A stretch of DNA of 64,000 nt from contig CAWKKD010000005.1 of assembly GCA_963850195.1 (NCBI GenBank), forward strand, positions 2,046,001-2,110,000, given 5' to 3'. The stretch is from Actinoallomurus sp963850195. Its GTDB lineage: Bacteria; Actinomycetota; Actinomycetes; Streptosporangiales; Streptosporangiaceae. Shown here piece after piece: positions 42,465 through 51,094 of this stretch. Within the stretch, counting starts at the first letter, position 1. Every line of letters begins with the position of its first letter. Both the position numbers and the translations under genes were made by a program. Below the pieces are notes generated by a model. That model did no database searches, was not told where the DNA came from, and saw nothing but the letters and a program-made list of their open reading frames with translations.

Positions 42465-43656
42465 CCCCGGTTCCTCCACCCGTGCGCACCCGCCGCATGA
42501 ACAACACCGTCGTGGTCACCGCGCCCCCGAGGCCGAACAGCGCCGCGATGCCGACCCAGCCGCCCAGCAGGACCAGGCCCGGCGGATGGCGTTCGACGGA
42601 GATCGGCCGGATCGGGCTCGTCTCGAACCGCCCCGACTTGCCGTCGCCGGCGAGCGAGTAGCCCTGCAGCCGCGTCGCCTGGCTCAGCGCGGCGGCGGCG
42701 TTCACCTCGCCGAAGCCGACCTGCTCGTCGTAGCCCGCAGCCGGTCGCGCGGTGGTGCCGGCGGTGATCGCCTGTGCCACGAGCGCGGGCTCCATGCCCG
42801 GGTACTTGGCCTTGATCAGCGCGGCGACGCCCGACACGAGCGCGCCCGCCTGGCTGGTGCCCTCGCCGACCCAGTAGCTGTCGCCCGGCCCGGCACCGAC
42901 CACGTCGGCACCCGGCGCGGCGACGACGACGCTCGCGTTGCGGTCGGAGAACTTCGCCGGAGCCCCGCCCTTCGCGACCGCGGCCACCCCGATGACGCCG
43001 GGGAAGGCCGCCGGGTAGGACAGCCGTACGATGCCGTCCTTGTCGACCTTCTTCGAGCTTTTCGAGTCGCCGTCGTTGCCCGCCGAAGCGACCACCACGA
43101 TCCCCTTGGAGATCGCGTACGCCACCGCGTCGCGCTCGGCGGTCGAGGCGTTCGGGCCACCGAGGGACATGTTGATCACGTCGGCGCCGTGGTCGGCCGC
43201 GTACCGGATCGCCTTCGGCAGCGAGCCCTGGTAGGCGGGAAGCTGCCGGAACGTCTCGTACCCGGACTCGCTGGGGTCGGCGATCGTACGCACCGACAGC
43301 AGCCGCGCCTCCGGGGCGATACCGATGATCCCGTCGTTCGAGCCGTGCCCGTGCCCGGCGATCAACGAGGCCATCCAGGTACCGTGGACGCGGCCGGCAT
43401 GCGGCGCGACGGCCTTGATGTAGTCCGGTCCCGAGGTCACCGACCCGGACAGGTCGGGATGCGCGCCGTCGACGCCGGTGTCGAGTACGGCGACGGTCAC
43501 GCCCTTGCCGCGCGTCGTGTGCCACGCCTGCTCGGCGGAGACGGCGTCGAGCATCCAGCGTTCCTTGTCCCGGATGTCGTCCGCGCGCGCCGTGGCCGGC
43601 AGACCGACCGCCGCGAGTGCCAGCACGGCCGCCGCCGTACGCCTCAGCACTTCCAC
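42454..43656 (-). CDS. Mycosin-like S8 serine protease, membrane-anchored
   Basis: A subtilase of about 400 aa. Signal peptide (about 1-25, ending ATARA); catalytic triad Asp59 (AVLDTGVDG), His91 (VHGTWMASLI) and Ser268 (GEGTSQAGAL), counted from the GTG at 43656; oxyanion Asn in VASAGNDGD. A C-terminal transmembrane helix (about 362-388, GGWVGIAALFGLGGAV) and basic tail anchor it with the protease outside. This is the build of type VII secretion mycosins, though no ESX genes are nearby. GTG 43650 is an alternative start. It overlaps the end of the preceding membrane-protein gene, suggesting a shared transcript. Confidence 0.88.
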   Translation of the reverse strand: MEVLRRTAAAVLALAAVGLPATARADDIRDKERWMLDAVSAEQAWHTTRGKGVTVAVLDTGVDGAHPDLSGSVTSGPDYIKAVAPHAGRVHGTWMASLIAGHGHGSNDGIIGIAPEARLLSVRTIADPSESGYETFRQLPAYQGSLPKAIRYAADHGADVINMSLGGPNASTAERDAVAYAISKGIVVVASAGNDGDSKSSKKVDKDGIVRLSYPAAFPGVIGVAAVAKGGAPAKFSDRNASVVVAAPGADVVGAGPGDSYWVGEGTSQAGALVSGVAALIKAKYPGMEPALVAQAITAGTTARPAAGYDEQVGFGEVNAAAALSQATRLQGYSLAGDGKSGRFETSPIRPISVERHPPGLVLLGGWVGIAALFGLGGAVTTTVLFMRRVRTGGGTGDAG

Positions 43657-44465
43657 TGCCGCTTCTGCGAGCAGTCGGGCTGGGAGCGCAGGGCCAGAGC
43701 GTCGCCGATGTTGTCCCCGACCTCGGATGCGAGCAGTAATGCGTCGGTGTGCTTCTTCCGCACGGCGGCACCGGGACGCCCGTCGGTCTGCCCTGCGACG
43801 GTGAGGACGAGGTAGGGCCCGGACTGGCCGGCCGCGACGAACTGCCGCGCCGCGTCGTCGAACCGCGCGGCCACCGTCTTCGGGAACGCCAGGGCGTGCA
43901 GGAAGGCGCCGGGAACGGTCGGGTCGGGCGGCACGAGGGCCTCTCTGGTCACGGCGGCGACGTGCTCGTCGGACAGGGCGGCGATGCCGACGGTCAGGAC
44001 GACGCCCTGAAGCTGGTCGACGTAGGTGGCCCGCAGCAGCGCACGGCAGCCATGGCCGGCGAGTACGGCGGCCGGAGCAGGGTCGATGCCCGTACGGCAC
44101 GCGGTCTCGGGCGCGATCCCGACCCGTCTCGCGTGCTCCACGCCGCCCTGCTCGGAGGTGTACGGCACGGAGTCGGGAAAGATCCGCTCAGCGGGCCAGG
44201 TGCGCCAGCGGTCGCGTACCTCCGCTGTGGCGGCGCGGTAAAGCTCCCACTTGGTCGGCTTACGGTTGAACTCCCAGTAGACCCGGCCGGTCGCGATGAT
44301 CCCGACCGCCAGGTAGCCGACCGCGGTGACGATCGCGAGGACGAGCCACAGGGTGCGCCGCTCATGCCACGGCCTCGGCTCGGGCGGTGGCACCTCCGGC
44401 CCTCTCCAGGTCCCCGGCCCACCGGGATCTGGTGTGGGCCAGCCCGGCCCGGAGGTTTGCGCCAT
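43644..44465 (-). CDS. Membrane protein of unknown function, partner gene of the protease
   Basis: A 273-aa protein I do not recognise. A proline-rich cytosolic N-terminus (about 1-33), one transmembrane helix (about 38-62, LWLVLAIVTAVGYLAVGIIA) and a large outer domain with cysteines in ETACRTG, GHGCRALL and the last residues SQPDCSQKRQWKC, likely in disulfides. The ATG at 44465 starts the frame after several stops. Its stop lies inside the mycosin-like gene's start region, so the two are probably co-translated. It may be a substrate or regulator of that protease; this is inference from position only. Confidence 0.72.
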   Translation of the reverse strand: MAQTSGPGWPTPDPGGPGTWRGPEVPPPEPRPWHERRTLWLVLAIVTAVGYLAVGIIATGRVYWEFNRKPTKWELYRAATAEVRDRWRTWPAERIFPDSVPYTSEQGGVEHARRVGIAPETACRTGIDPAPAAVLAGHGCRALLRATYVDQLQGVVLTVGIAALSDEHVAAVTREALVPPDPTVPGAFLHALAFPKTVAARFDDAARQFVAAGQSGPYLVLTVAGQTDGRPGAAVRKKHTDALLLASEVGDNIGDALALRSQPDCSQKRQWKC

Positions 44466-44714
44466 ATCTGACAAGGTTACTTGGCGTCCCCGACGAGCCG
44501 GGCGGAAAGGGCGTCCCGCCACGCCGCCATGAACCCCCTCGAACACCCCCGCGAAGCCGCGTTCGCCAGCCGGACCACCGAGCCCGCAACGTTTTCCACA
44601 GCCCCGATTCTCCCCTGCCACAGGCCGGAACGGAGCGGGACAATAGAAGTGGGATCGGAGCCCCCAGGGCGGGCGACGCGTCCGCGGGCTTAGAGGTCCC
44701 AGGTTCTAGCCGGG

Positions 44715-44747
44715 CCCGGAGCGCCCCGAGCCACGGGACGCTCCGGG
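44715..44747 (-). terminator. Hairpin after moeZ
   Basis: Arms CCCGGAGCG / CGCTCCGGG with a 15-base interior lie 6 bases past the moeZ stop. The rest of the gap 44466-44714 shows nothing that I recognise. Confidence 0.5.
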
Positions 44748-44752
44748 ATCGG

Positions 44753-45931
44753 TCAGTACGTGGGCTGGGACGGGTCGATCTGGTTCACCCAGGCCAGGAC
44801 GCCGCCGCCGAGGTGTACGGCGTCGGAGAAGCCCGCGTCCTTGACGATCGCCAGGCATTCGGCGCTGCGGGCGCCGGACTTGCAGTGCAGCACGACCTTC
44901 TTGTTCTGCGGGAGCTTCTCCAGGGCGGCTCCGGACAGGAACTCGCCCTTGGGGATCAGGGTGGCGCCCGGGATGCTCACGATCTCGTACTCGTTGGGCT
45001 CACGGACGTCGACCAGGTAGATGTCGTCGCCGTCGAGCATGGTCTTCAGCTCGGTCGCGCTGATCGTCGAGCCCTTGGCGGCGTCGGCCGCCTCGTCGGA
45101 GATCGCGCCGCAGAAGGCCTCGTAGTCCTCGAGCAGCTCGGTGATCGTCGGGTCCTTGCCGCACAGCGGGCACTCGGGGTCCTTGCGGATCTTGACCGAG
45201 CGGTACGTCATCTCCAGGGCGTCGTAGATCATCAGGCGGCCGACGAGGGGGTCGCCGATGCCGGTGATGAGTTTGATCGCCTCGTTGACCTGGATGGAGC
45301 CGATCGAGGCGCACAGGACGCCCAGGACGCCGCCCTCGGCGCAGGAGGGCACCATGCCCGGCGGCGGCGGCTCGGGGTAGAGGCAGCGGTAGCACGGGCC
45401 CTGCTCGGCCCAGAAGACCGAGGCCTGGCCGTCGAAGCGGTAGATCGAGCCCCAGACGTACGGCTTGCCGAGGAGTACGGCCGCGTCGTTGACCATGTAG
45501 CGCGTGGCGAAGTTGTCGGTGCCGTCCACGATCAGGTCGTAGCCGGCGAAGATGTCCATGACGTTCTCGTTGGAGAGCGCCTCGTTGTGGACGATGACCT
45601 CGATCAGCGGGTTGATCTCGTGGACCGTGGCGGCGGCCGACTCCGCCTTGGGGCGGCCGATGTCGGACTGGCCGTGGATGATCTGACGCTGGAGGTTCGA
45701 CTCGTCGACGACGTCGAAGTCGATCACGCCGAGCGTGCCGACGCCGGCTGCGGCGAGGTACATCAGGGACGGCGAACCCAGGCCACCGGCGCCGACGCAC
45801 AGCACCTTGGCGTTCTTCAGACGCTTCTGACCGGCCATCCCGACGTCCGGGATGATCAGGTGACGCGAGTAGCGCCGGACCTCGTCGACGGTGAGCTCGT
45901 CCGCGGGCTCTACCAGGGGTGGCAACGACAC
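44753..45931 (-). CDS. moeZ: Adenylyltransferase/sulfurtransferase MoeZ (MoeB plus rhodanese)
   Basis: A 392-aa fusion. The N-terminal E1-like domain has VGAGGLGSPSLMYLAAAGVG (ATP-binding), RQIIHGQSDIG, and zinc cysteines CYRC and CPLC. The C-terminal rhodanese domain (about 285-392) has DVREPNEYEI and the sulfur-carrying Cys in VVLHCKSGARS. It adenylates and thiolates ubiquitin-like sulfur carriers (MoaD, ThiS, CysO) for molybdopterin, thiamine and cysteine synthesis. The GTG at 45931 follows AGGAGAAATC. The next gene is on the other strand; a hairpin follows the stop. Confidence 0.95.
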   Translation of the reverse strand: MSLPPLVEPADELTVDEVRRYSRHLIIPDVGMAGQKRLKNAKVLCVGAGGLGSPSLMYLAAAGVGTLGVIDFDVVDESNLQRQIIHGQSDIGRPKAESAAATVHEINPLIEVIVHNEALSNENVMDIFAGYDLIVDGTDNFATRYMVNDAAVLLGKPYVWGSIYRFDGQASVFWAEQGPCYRCLYPEPPPPGMVPSCAEGGVLGVLCASIGSIQVNEAIKLITGIGDPLVGRLMIYDALEMTYRSVKIRKDPECPLCGKDPTITELLEDYEAFCGAISDEAADAAKGSTISATELKTMLDGDDIYLVDVREPNEYEIVSIPGATLIPKGEFLSGAALEKLPQNKKVVLHCKSGARSAECLAIVKDAGFSDAVHLGGGVLAWVNQIDPSQPTY

Positions 45932-46111
45932 GATTTCTCCTGTGCGTGCTCGGGTTCGTCGGTGCGGACCGATGGTGTTCTGTCCACCCGCACAACTCTG
46001 CCATGTACCGCTCGCATTCCCGATGGCGCCTACGACCGGGCGCAGCGGCATAGATCGCCGATGAGCGGGCACATCAGGGCCGTACGGACTAACGGAGAGG
46101 AGACGCAGGTC

Positions 46112-46306
46112 ATGAGCCTGATGGACAAGATCAAGAACAAGCTGCAGATGGGCAAGGGCCGCGGCAAGGAGGAGTATGGCCGCGCGACCCGCGACCCGTA
46201 CATCGAGGCCAAGGGACGCGGCGAGCGAGCCCAGGGCGGCATGAAGCAGGCCGGCGAGCACATCAAGGACGTCGGCAAGAACATCCGCGCCGGATTCAAG
46301 AAGTGA
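46112..46306 (+). CDS. Small charged CsbD-like protein
   Basis: A 64-aa hydrophilic protein, rich in Lys and Gly (MDKIKNKLQMGKGRGKEEYG, then GRGERAQGGMKQAGEHIKDV and FKK). It resembles CsbD-type stress proteins, which contain repeats of the form KGKxKExxG, but the match is loose. No signal or membrane segment. AACGGAGAGGAG precedes the ATG. Single gene with its own leader, divergent from moeZ. Confidence 0.7.
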   Translation: MSLMDKIKNKLQMGKGRGKEEYGRATRDPYIEAKGRGERAQGGMKQAGEHIKDVGKNIRAGFKK

Positions 46307-46326
46307 CCTTGCCGCCGACGCCCTCG

Positions 46327-47241
46327 TCAGCCGGCGGCGGGGGTGTCCTGCGGCAGCCGTAGGTCCTCGAGCAGGACGCGGAACTCACGCGCCACGGCCT
46401 CGGGTCGCTCCATCTGGGCGACATGGCCGACGTCGGGGAGCACGACGACACGAGAACGCTTGAACACCCGTCCGGCCCGGCTCGCCATCCGCGGGTCCAC
46501 GAGCCGGTCGTGACGGCCGTAGATCAGCAGTGTGGGCGCGGAGACGCGCGCGGCGTAGCGCCACAGCGAGCGCCGCATGTACGCGGTGACGATCCCGCGG
46601 GACGACGCGATGAGCGCCTCGGCGTTGTGCACGAGTTCGTCACGGCGCCGGAGGTCGGCGACGAGCTGCATCAGCCGGTCCGGATGCACGCCGGACGGGT
46701 CGAAGAAGCACATCTCCAGCGTGCCCTGCACCCGCAGCTCGGGCGGCAGCAGGGAGATCCGCCGGACCACCCACGGGCCGACGCCGGGCATCGTCGCGGC
46801 GAGGATACGGGCGGGCCCGTACCTCGGCCGCAGGTCGGGCAGGGCCGGTGACACGAGCGTGAGGGTCCGCACCAGGTCGGGCCGCGTGCCGGCGAGCCGG
46901 GTGGCGATCGCGCCGCCCATCGAGTTGCCGAACAGGTGGACCGGACCGCGCCCGCGCTTCTCGATGAGGCGTACGACGGTGTGCGTGTGCGCGTCGATGG
47001 AGTAGTCGCGATCGGGCGGCGGAGGCGAGTGGCCGAGACCGGGCAGGTCGATGGCGTCACCGGAGATCACGTCCGACAACAGCCCCATCAGGTCGGTCCA
47101 GTTCGCCGCGGAACCGGCCAGTCCGTGGACGAACAGCGCCGGCTCGGACTCGTCGCTCGTCGCCGGAGCGGTCCGCACGAACACCTCACGATCACCGAGC
47201 GAGACCAGGTCGCCCGGCCAGTGTGGAATCGGTGCGCTCAT
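46327..47241 (-). CDS. Alpha/beta hydrolase
   Basis: A 304-aa hydrolase. FVHGLAGSAANW gives the oxyanion region, LFGNSMGGAIA the nucleophile Ser (G-N-S-M-G), LLIYGRHDRLVDP the acid Asp, and LPDVGHVAQME the catalytic His. No signal peptide is obvious, so it is cytosolic. Esterase, lipase or thioesterase activity cannot be distinguished. The ATG at 47241 lacks a strong ribosome site (GTTTCAAC). A 36-base palindrome lies upstream, separating it from the helicase gene. Confidence 0.87.
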   Translation of the reverse strand: MSAPIPHWPGDLVSLGDREVFVRTAPATSDESEPALFVHGLAGSAANWTDLMGLLSDVISGDAIDLPGLGHSPPPPDRDYSIDAHTHTVVRLIEKRGRGPVHLFGNSMGGAIATRLAGTRPDLVRTLTLVSPALPDLRPRYGPARILAATMPGVGPWVVRRISLLPPELRVQGTLEMCFFDPSGVHPDRLMQLVADLRRRDELVHNAEALIASSRGIVTAYMRRSLWRYAARVSAPTLLIYGRHDRLVDPRMASRAGRVFKRSRVVVLPDVGHVAQMERPEAVAREFRVLLEDLRLPQDTPAAG

Positions 47242-47307
47242 GTTGAAACGAACAATACCCGGGTGGATTCTGTGCCCTACAGCCTCTTGACCCGATCTTG
47301 GAAAGAG

Positions 47308-47343
47308 CCAGGGCTCCGCACCTTCGAAGGTGCGGAGCCCTGG
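47308..47343. terminator. Perfect 36-base palindrome, terminator of the rhlE-type gene
   Basis: Two exact 18-base complementary halves centred on TTCGAA, 13 bases past the stop of the helicase gene. A short run CTCTTTCC follows on the minus strand. Strong terminator candidate. Confidence 0.75.
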
Positions 47344-47356
47344 TGATGACGCTTGG

Positions 47357-48823
47357 TCAGGCCGGCTCGCGACGCGGGCGGCGACCCTCGTGCCGGTGGC
47401 CCGAACGGTCCTCGAAGCGCGGGCCGGAACGGCTCTCGCGGCGGGGACGCGGCGGCCCGTCGTGGCGCTCGCCCTCGCGGCGCTCGGTCGGGCGACCCTC
47501 ACGGCGGTCCTCGTGGCGACCACCGGAACGACCCTCACGGCGCTCGTCGAAGCGACCGCCCGGACGCCGGTCACGGCCGGCGCCGGAACGCGGGCCACGA
47601 CGCTGCGGCCGCGGCTCGGGCTCCGGCTCGACCGGGATGCCGCTCGGCGGCTGCGCGCCGGTGATCTGGACCAGCGTGTCGTCGCCAACGGTGATCTTCG
47701 ACCGCTGGGCATGTACGCCGGCGCGGCGCATCATGCGCTCGGTGTTGCGGACCTCGTTGTAGGCGACGAGCGTCGCGACGGTGCCGCGCTCGCCGGCCCG
47801 CGCCGTACGGCCCGCACGGTGCAGGTAGTCCTTGTGGTCGGCGGCCGGGTCGACGTGGACGACCAGGCTGACGTCGTCGACGTGGATGCCGCGCGCGGCG
47901 ACGTCGGTGGCGATCAGGACGCCGACCTTGCCCTCGCGGAACTCCGCGAGCGTGCGGGTACGCGCCGACTGCGTCTTGCCGCCGTGCAGGGCACCGGCGC
48001 GTACGCCGACCCGGGCGAGGCGCTTGGTCAGCGTGTCGACGCCGTGCTTGGTGCGGACGAACATGATCGTCCGGCCTTCGCGCCCGGCGACCTCGGCGAT
48101 GACGTCGTGCTTCTGGGCCCGGTCGACGATGAACAGGTGGTGGTCCATGGTCTCCACCGGCGCGGCGGCCGGCGCGACCGAGTGGGTCACCGGGTCGTGG
48201 AGGTAGCGACGTACGAGCTTGTCGACGTCGCCGTCGAGGGTCGCGGAGAACAGCAGCCGCTGGCCGTCGGAGGGGATCATGTCGAGCAGCTTGGAGACGG
48301 CCGGCATGAAGCCGAGGTCGCACATGTGGTCGGCCTCGTCGAGGACCGTGATGCGGACGTCTTCGAGGGAGCAGACGCCCCGCTCGATCAGGTCGGTGAG
48401 ACGGCCGGGCGTGGCGACGAGGAGGTCGACGCCGCGGCGGAGCGACTGGATCTGCTTGGCCATCGACATGCCACCGACGACGGTCTTGGCGTGCAGGCCG
48501 AGGCTGCGGCCGAGCGGTGCGAGGGCGTCCTGCACCTGCATGGCGAGTTCGCGGGTGGGGACGAGGATGAGCGCGAGCGGCCGCTTGGGCAGGGCCTGCC
48601 CGCCGGCGATCCTCGTCAGGAGCGGCAGACCGAAGGCGAGCGTCTTGCCCGACCCCGTCTGGCCGCGGCCGAGCACGTCACGCCCCGCGAGGGCGTCGGG
48701 CAGGCAGGCCGTCTGGATCGGGAACGGCGTGCTGATTCCGCGGCGGTCGAGGGCGGAGACCAGTTGCTGCGGAAGGCCGAGCTCAGCGAAAGAAGGCAGG
48801 ATCGATGAACCTGAAGTCAACAA
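47357..48823 (-). CDS. DEAD-box RNA helicase, RhlE type
   Basis: A 488-aa helicase. Q motif with FAELGLPQQL and TPFPIQ; GQTGSGKTLAFG (Walker A), VPTRELAMQV (Ia), VLDEADHMCDLGF (DEAD, motif II), FSATL (III), RTARAGERG (VI, variant of HRxGRxGR). The tail (about 395-488) is Arg/Gly/Glu-rich (RREGRSGGRHEDRREGR), typical for RNA binding in RhlE-like proteins. The start appears to be TTG (48823 or 48820) after GAGAGGTTCT; no ATG or GTG fits. Likely role: ribosome assembly or mRNA remodelling. The neighbouring Ku gene is 170 bases upstream on the same strand. Confidence 0.9.
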   Translation of the reverse strand: MLTSGSSILPSFAELGLPQQLVSALDRRGISTPFPIQTACLPDALAGRDVLGRGQTGSGKTLAFGLPLLTRIAGGQALPKRPLALILVPTRELAMQVQDALAPLGRSLGLHAKTVVGGMSMAKQIQSLRRGVDLLVATPGRLTDLIERGVCSLEDVRITVLDEADHMCDLGFMPAVSKLLDMIPSDGQRLLFSATLDGDVDKLVRRYLHDPVTHSVAPAAAPVETMDHHLFIVDRAQKHDVIAEVAGREGRTIMFVRTKHGVDTLTKRLARVGVRAGALHGGKTQSARTRTLAEFREGKVGVLIATDVAARGIHVDDVSLVVHVDPAADHKDYLHRAGRTARAGERGTVATLVAYNEVRNTERMMRRAGVHAQRSKITVGDDTLVQITGAQPPSGIPVEPEPEPRPQRRGPRSGAGRDRRPGGRFDERREGRSGGRHEDRREGRPTERREGERHDGPPRPRRESRSGPRFEDRSGHRHEGRRPRREPA

Positions 48824-48993
48824 AGAACCTCTCGGAAAGGGCCTGCCTCGAGAGGTTCCGCCAGGATCGGGGGGGATCGCGGGGCTCGTAGCCGGCCGAC
48901 GGCGCGGGAATGCGCCTGTACACGAATCACCTAGCTTACCCTGCGTACAGCCGCGGCGTTCATGCCCCCCAAGATCGACTGCGCCGTCCCTGG

Positions 48994-49890
48994 TCAGGCG
49001 GTCTTGCGCGTTCCGCTTCTCGGCTTGGCCTTGGGCTTGGGCTTCGCCTCGGCCTTCTCGCCGGATTCGCTCGCCTTCTTTGCCGGTGCTCGCCGCTTCT
49101 TCGCGCCTCCGCCGGAACGGTCCTTCTTGGCCGCCTCGACGCTCGCGCGCAGCGCGCTGAGCAGGTCGGCCGCCGCCGGTGCCTCCGCCTCGGGCTCCTG
49201 CGCGACCAGCTCCCGGCCCTCGATCTTGGCCTCGATCAGCTCCTCGAGGGCCTCGCGGTAGGCGTCCTTGTACTCGGTCGGGTCGAAGTCACCGGCCATC
49301 GTGTCGATCAGCGAGGACGCCATCTGCAGCTCCTGCGGGCGCACCTCGACGTCCTCGTCGAGGAAGCCGAACTCGGTCGCGCGCACCTCGTCGTGCCACA
49401 GCATCGTCTCGAGCACGAACACGCCGTCGCGTACACGGAGCGTGGCGAGCGACTCCCGCTGGCGCAGCGCGATCTTGACGATGGCCACCTTGCCGGAGTT
49501 CTCGAGCGCGTCGCGCAGCAGCATGTACGGCTTGGTCCCCTGGGCGTCGGGTTCCAGGTAGTACGACTTGCTGAAGTAGATCGGGTCGACCTGCTCGATC
49601 GGCGCGAACAGCAGGACGTCGATGCGCCGCCCGCTGGCGAGCGGCAGGTTGGCGAAGTCGTCGTCGGTCAGGACCACGACGTCGCCGCTCGGCAGCTCGT
49701 ACCCCTTGGCGATGTCGGAGTACGGCACCTCTTCGCCGTCCTTGGTGCAGACGCGGCGGAACTTGACGCGGGCGCCGTCCTCGCGGTGAACCTGGTGGAA
49801 GGCGACGTCGCGCTGCTCGGTCGCCGAGTACAGCTTCACCGGGATCGTGACGAGCCCGAAGGAGATCGCGCCCTTCCAAATGCTGCGCAT
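48994..49890 (-). CDS. ku: Non-homologous end-joining protein Ku
   Basis: A 298-aa Ku. MRSIWKGAISFGLVTIPVKLY is represented here by WKGAISFGLV, with YELPSGDVVVL, YLEPD, YMLLRDALE and MLWHDEVR along the beta-barrel core (about 1-250). A Lys/Ala/Pro-rich tail (KKRRAPAKKASESGEKAE and PKPKAKPRSG) follows, as in actinobacterial Ku that binds DNA with an extended basic C-terminus. Ku holds broken DNA ends and recruits LigD. The ATG at 49890 follows GGTAGGGAGA. It diverges from the ligase and polymerase genes, with an inverted repeat between. Confidence 0.95.
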   Translation of the reverse strand: MRSIWKGAISFGLVTIPVKLYSATEQRDVAFHQVHREDGARVKFRRVCTKDGEEVPYSDIAKGYELPSGDVVVLTDDDFANLPLASGRRIDVLLFAPIEQVDPIYFSKSYYLEPDAQGTKPYMLLRDALENSGKVAIVKIALRQRESLATLRVRDGVFVLETMLWHDEVRATEFGFLDEDVEVRPQELQMASSLIDTMAGDFDPTEYKDAYREALEELIEAKIEGRELVAQEPEAEAPAAADLLSALRASVEAAKKDRSGGGAKKRRAPAKKASESGEKAEAKPKPKAKPRSGTRKTA

Positions 49891-49930
49891 GAGGTCTCCC
49901 TACCCTTCGCACCTGCCGTTCCACCTGCCC

Positions 49931-49966
49931 TAAGTGTCCGAATTGCGACACTTACTCGAATGTAAG
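49931..49966. promoter_or_regulatory. Inverted repeats between ku and the ligase genes
   Basis: TAAGTGTC, 8 bases, GACACTTA (49931-49954) is a perfect inverted repeat; CTTAC-TCGAAT-GTAAG (49951-49966) overlaps it. The area is far poorer in GC than its surroundings, as for a promoter. It could be an operator for the divergent end-joining genes. Confidence 0.5.
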
Positions 49967-50083
49967 TTCGATCCGTCAAGGACGAAAGCTCCAGCGAGGT
50001 GATAGCGCCGTTCTGTACAGATGCCACTAAACGGACACGGTGGCAGGGCGTCAGATCAAACCGGGATGGGGAGGTACGACCAC

Positions 50084-51067
50084 ATGAGTGACCCGATGCC
50101 CGGCGATGTCCAGCCGATGCTCGCCACGGCGGGCTCGCTGCCGGACGAGCTCGACCGCTGGGCCCTCGAGCTCAAGTGGGACGGCGTGCGCGCGATCGTG
50201 TACGTCTCGGCCGGCGGCGTGCGCGTGGTCGGCCGCCGTGGGATCGAGACGACCGGCCACTACCCCGAGCTGCAGAGCCTCGCCGACCTGCTGCCGGACC
50301 AGACGGCCGTGCTCGACGGGGAGATCGTCGCCTTCGACTCCGACGGGCGGCCGAGCTTCGAGCGTCTCCAGCACCGCATGCACGTCGAGCGCCCCGACCT
50401 CCGGCTGACCCGCCAGGTGCCCGTGCACTTCGTCGTCTTCGACCTGCCCGGCCTGGCCGGGCACCGGCTGTACGACCTGCCGTACCGCGATCGGCGCGCG
50501 CTGCTCGACGGGCTCGAGCTGGCCGCCGGCCCGATCGAGGCGCCGCCGTACCTGCCGGGCACGGAGATCGACCAGGTCGACGAGCTGCTCGACTACACGC
50601 GGGAACTGGGGCTAGAAGGGCTGGTCGCCAAGCGGCTCGACTCCCCGTACCGGCCGGGCCGGCGCGTGGAGTTCTGGCGCAAGATCAAGAACTTCAGTAC
50701 CCAGCACGTCGTCATCGGCGGCTGGAAGGCCGGGCGCGGCCGGCGTGAGGGCACCGTCGGCTCGCTGCTACTCGGCGTGCACGACGACGGGCTGCGCTTC
50801 GTGGGGCACGTCGGGACCGGCTTCACCGACGCCGAGCTGGACGACCTGCACAAGCAGCTCGCTCCGCTGGACCGGCCCTCGAGCCCGTACGCCGACGAGG
50901 TGCCGCACGAGTACGCACGTCACGCGCACTGGGTGGAGCCCTCGCTGGTGGGCACGGTGGACTTCGCCCGATGGACGAAGGACGGGATCCTCCTGCACCC
51001 CTCCTGGCGCGGGCTGCGCGGGGACCTGCCACCCGACCAGGTGAGAGCCGACGTCAGACGGGATTGA
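50084..51067 (+). CDS. ATP-dependent DNA ligase (LigD ligase-domain type)
   Basis: A 327-aa ligase. Motif I LELKWDGVRA holds the adenylated Lys31; VLDGEIVAF is motif III, EGLVAKRLDSPYRPGRR (IV) and FWRKIKN (V) follow, then an OB-fold (about 215-320) with VGHVGTGFT and RWTKDGILLHPSW. It is the size of the ligase domain of multidomain LigD without nuclease or polymerase parts. The ATG at 50084 follows GGGGAGG. It is 27 bases before the polymerase gene and divergent from ku, making a split LigD system for end joining. Confidence 0.93.
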   Translation: MSDPMPGDVQPMLATAGSLPDELDRWALELKWDGVRAIVYVSAGGVRVVGRRGIETTGHYPELQSLADLLPDQTAVLDGEIVAFDSDGRPSFERLQHRMHVERPDLRLTRQVPVHFVVFDLPGLAGHRLYDLPYRDRRALLDGLELAAGPIEAPPYLPGTEIDQVDELLDYTRELGLEGLVAKRLDSPYRPGRRVEFWRKIKNFSTQHVVIGGWKAGRGRREGTVGSLLLGVHDDGLRFVGHVGTGFTDAELDDLHKQLAPLDRPSSPYADEVPHEYARHAHWVEPSLVGTVDFARWTKDGILLHPSWRGLRGDLPPDQVRADVRRD

Positions 51068-51094
51068 AACCTTTCTTCTCGGGGAGGTCCCGCT

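Noticed and set aside
42454..44465. Part of a type VII secretion locus
   Set aside because: Only a mycosin-like protease is present; no EccB, EccC, EccD, EccE or WXG100 gene in the window.
44466..44752. Possible tRNA from the GGTTCTAGCC word near 44703
   Set aside because: No acceptor stem or anticodon arm can be folded around it.
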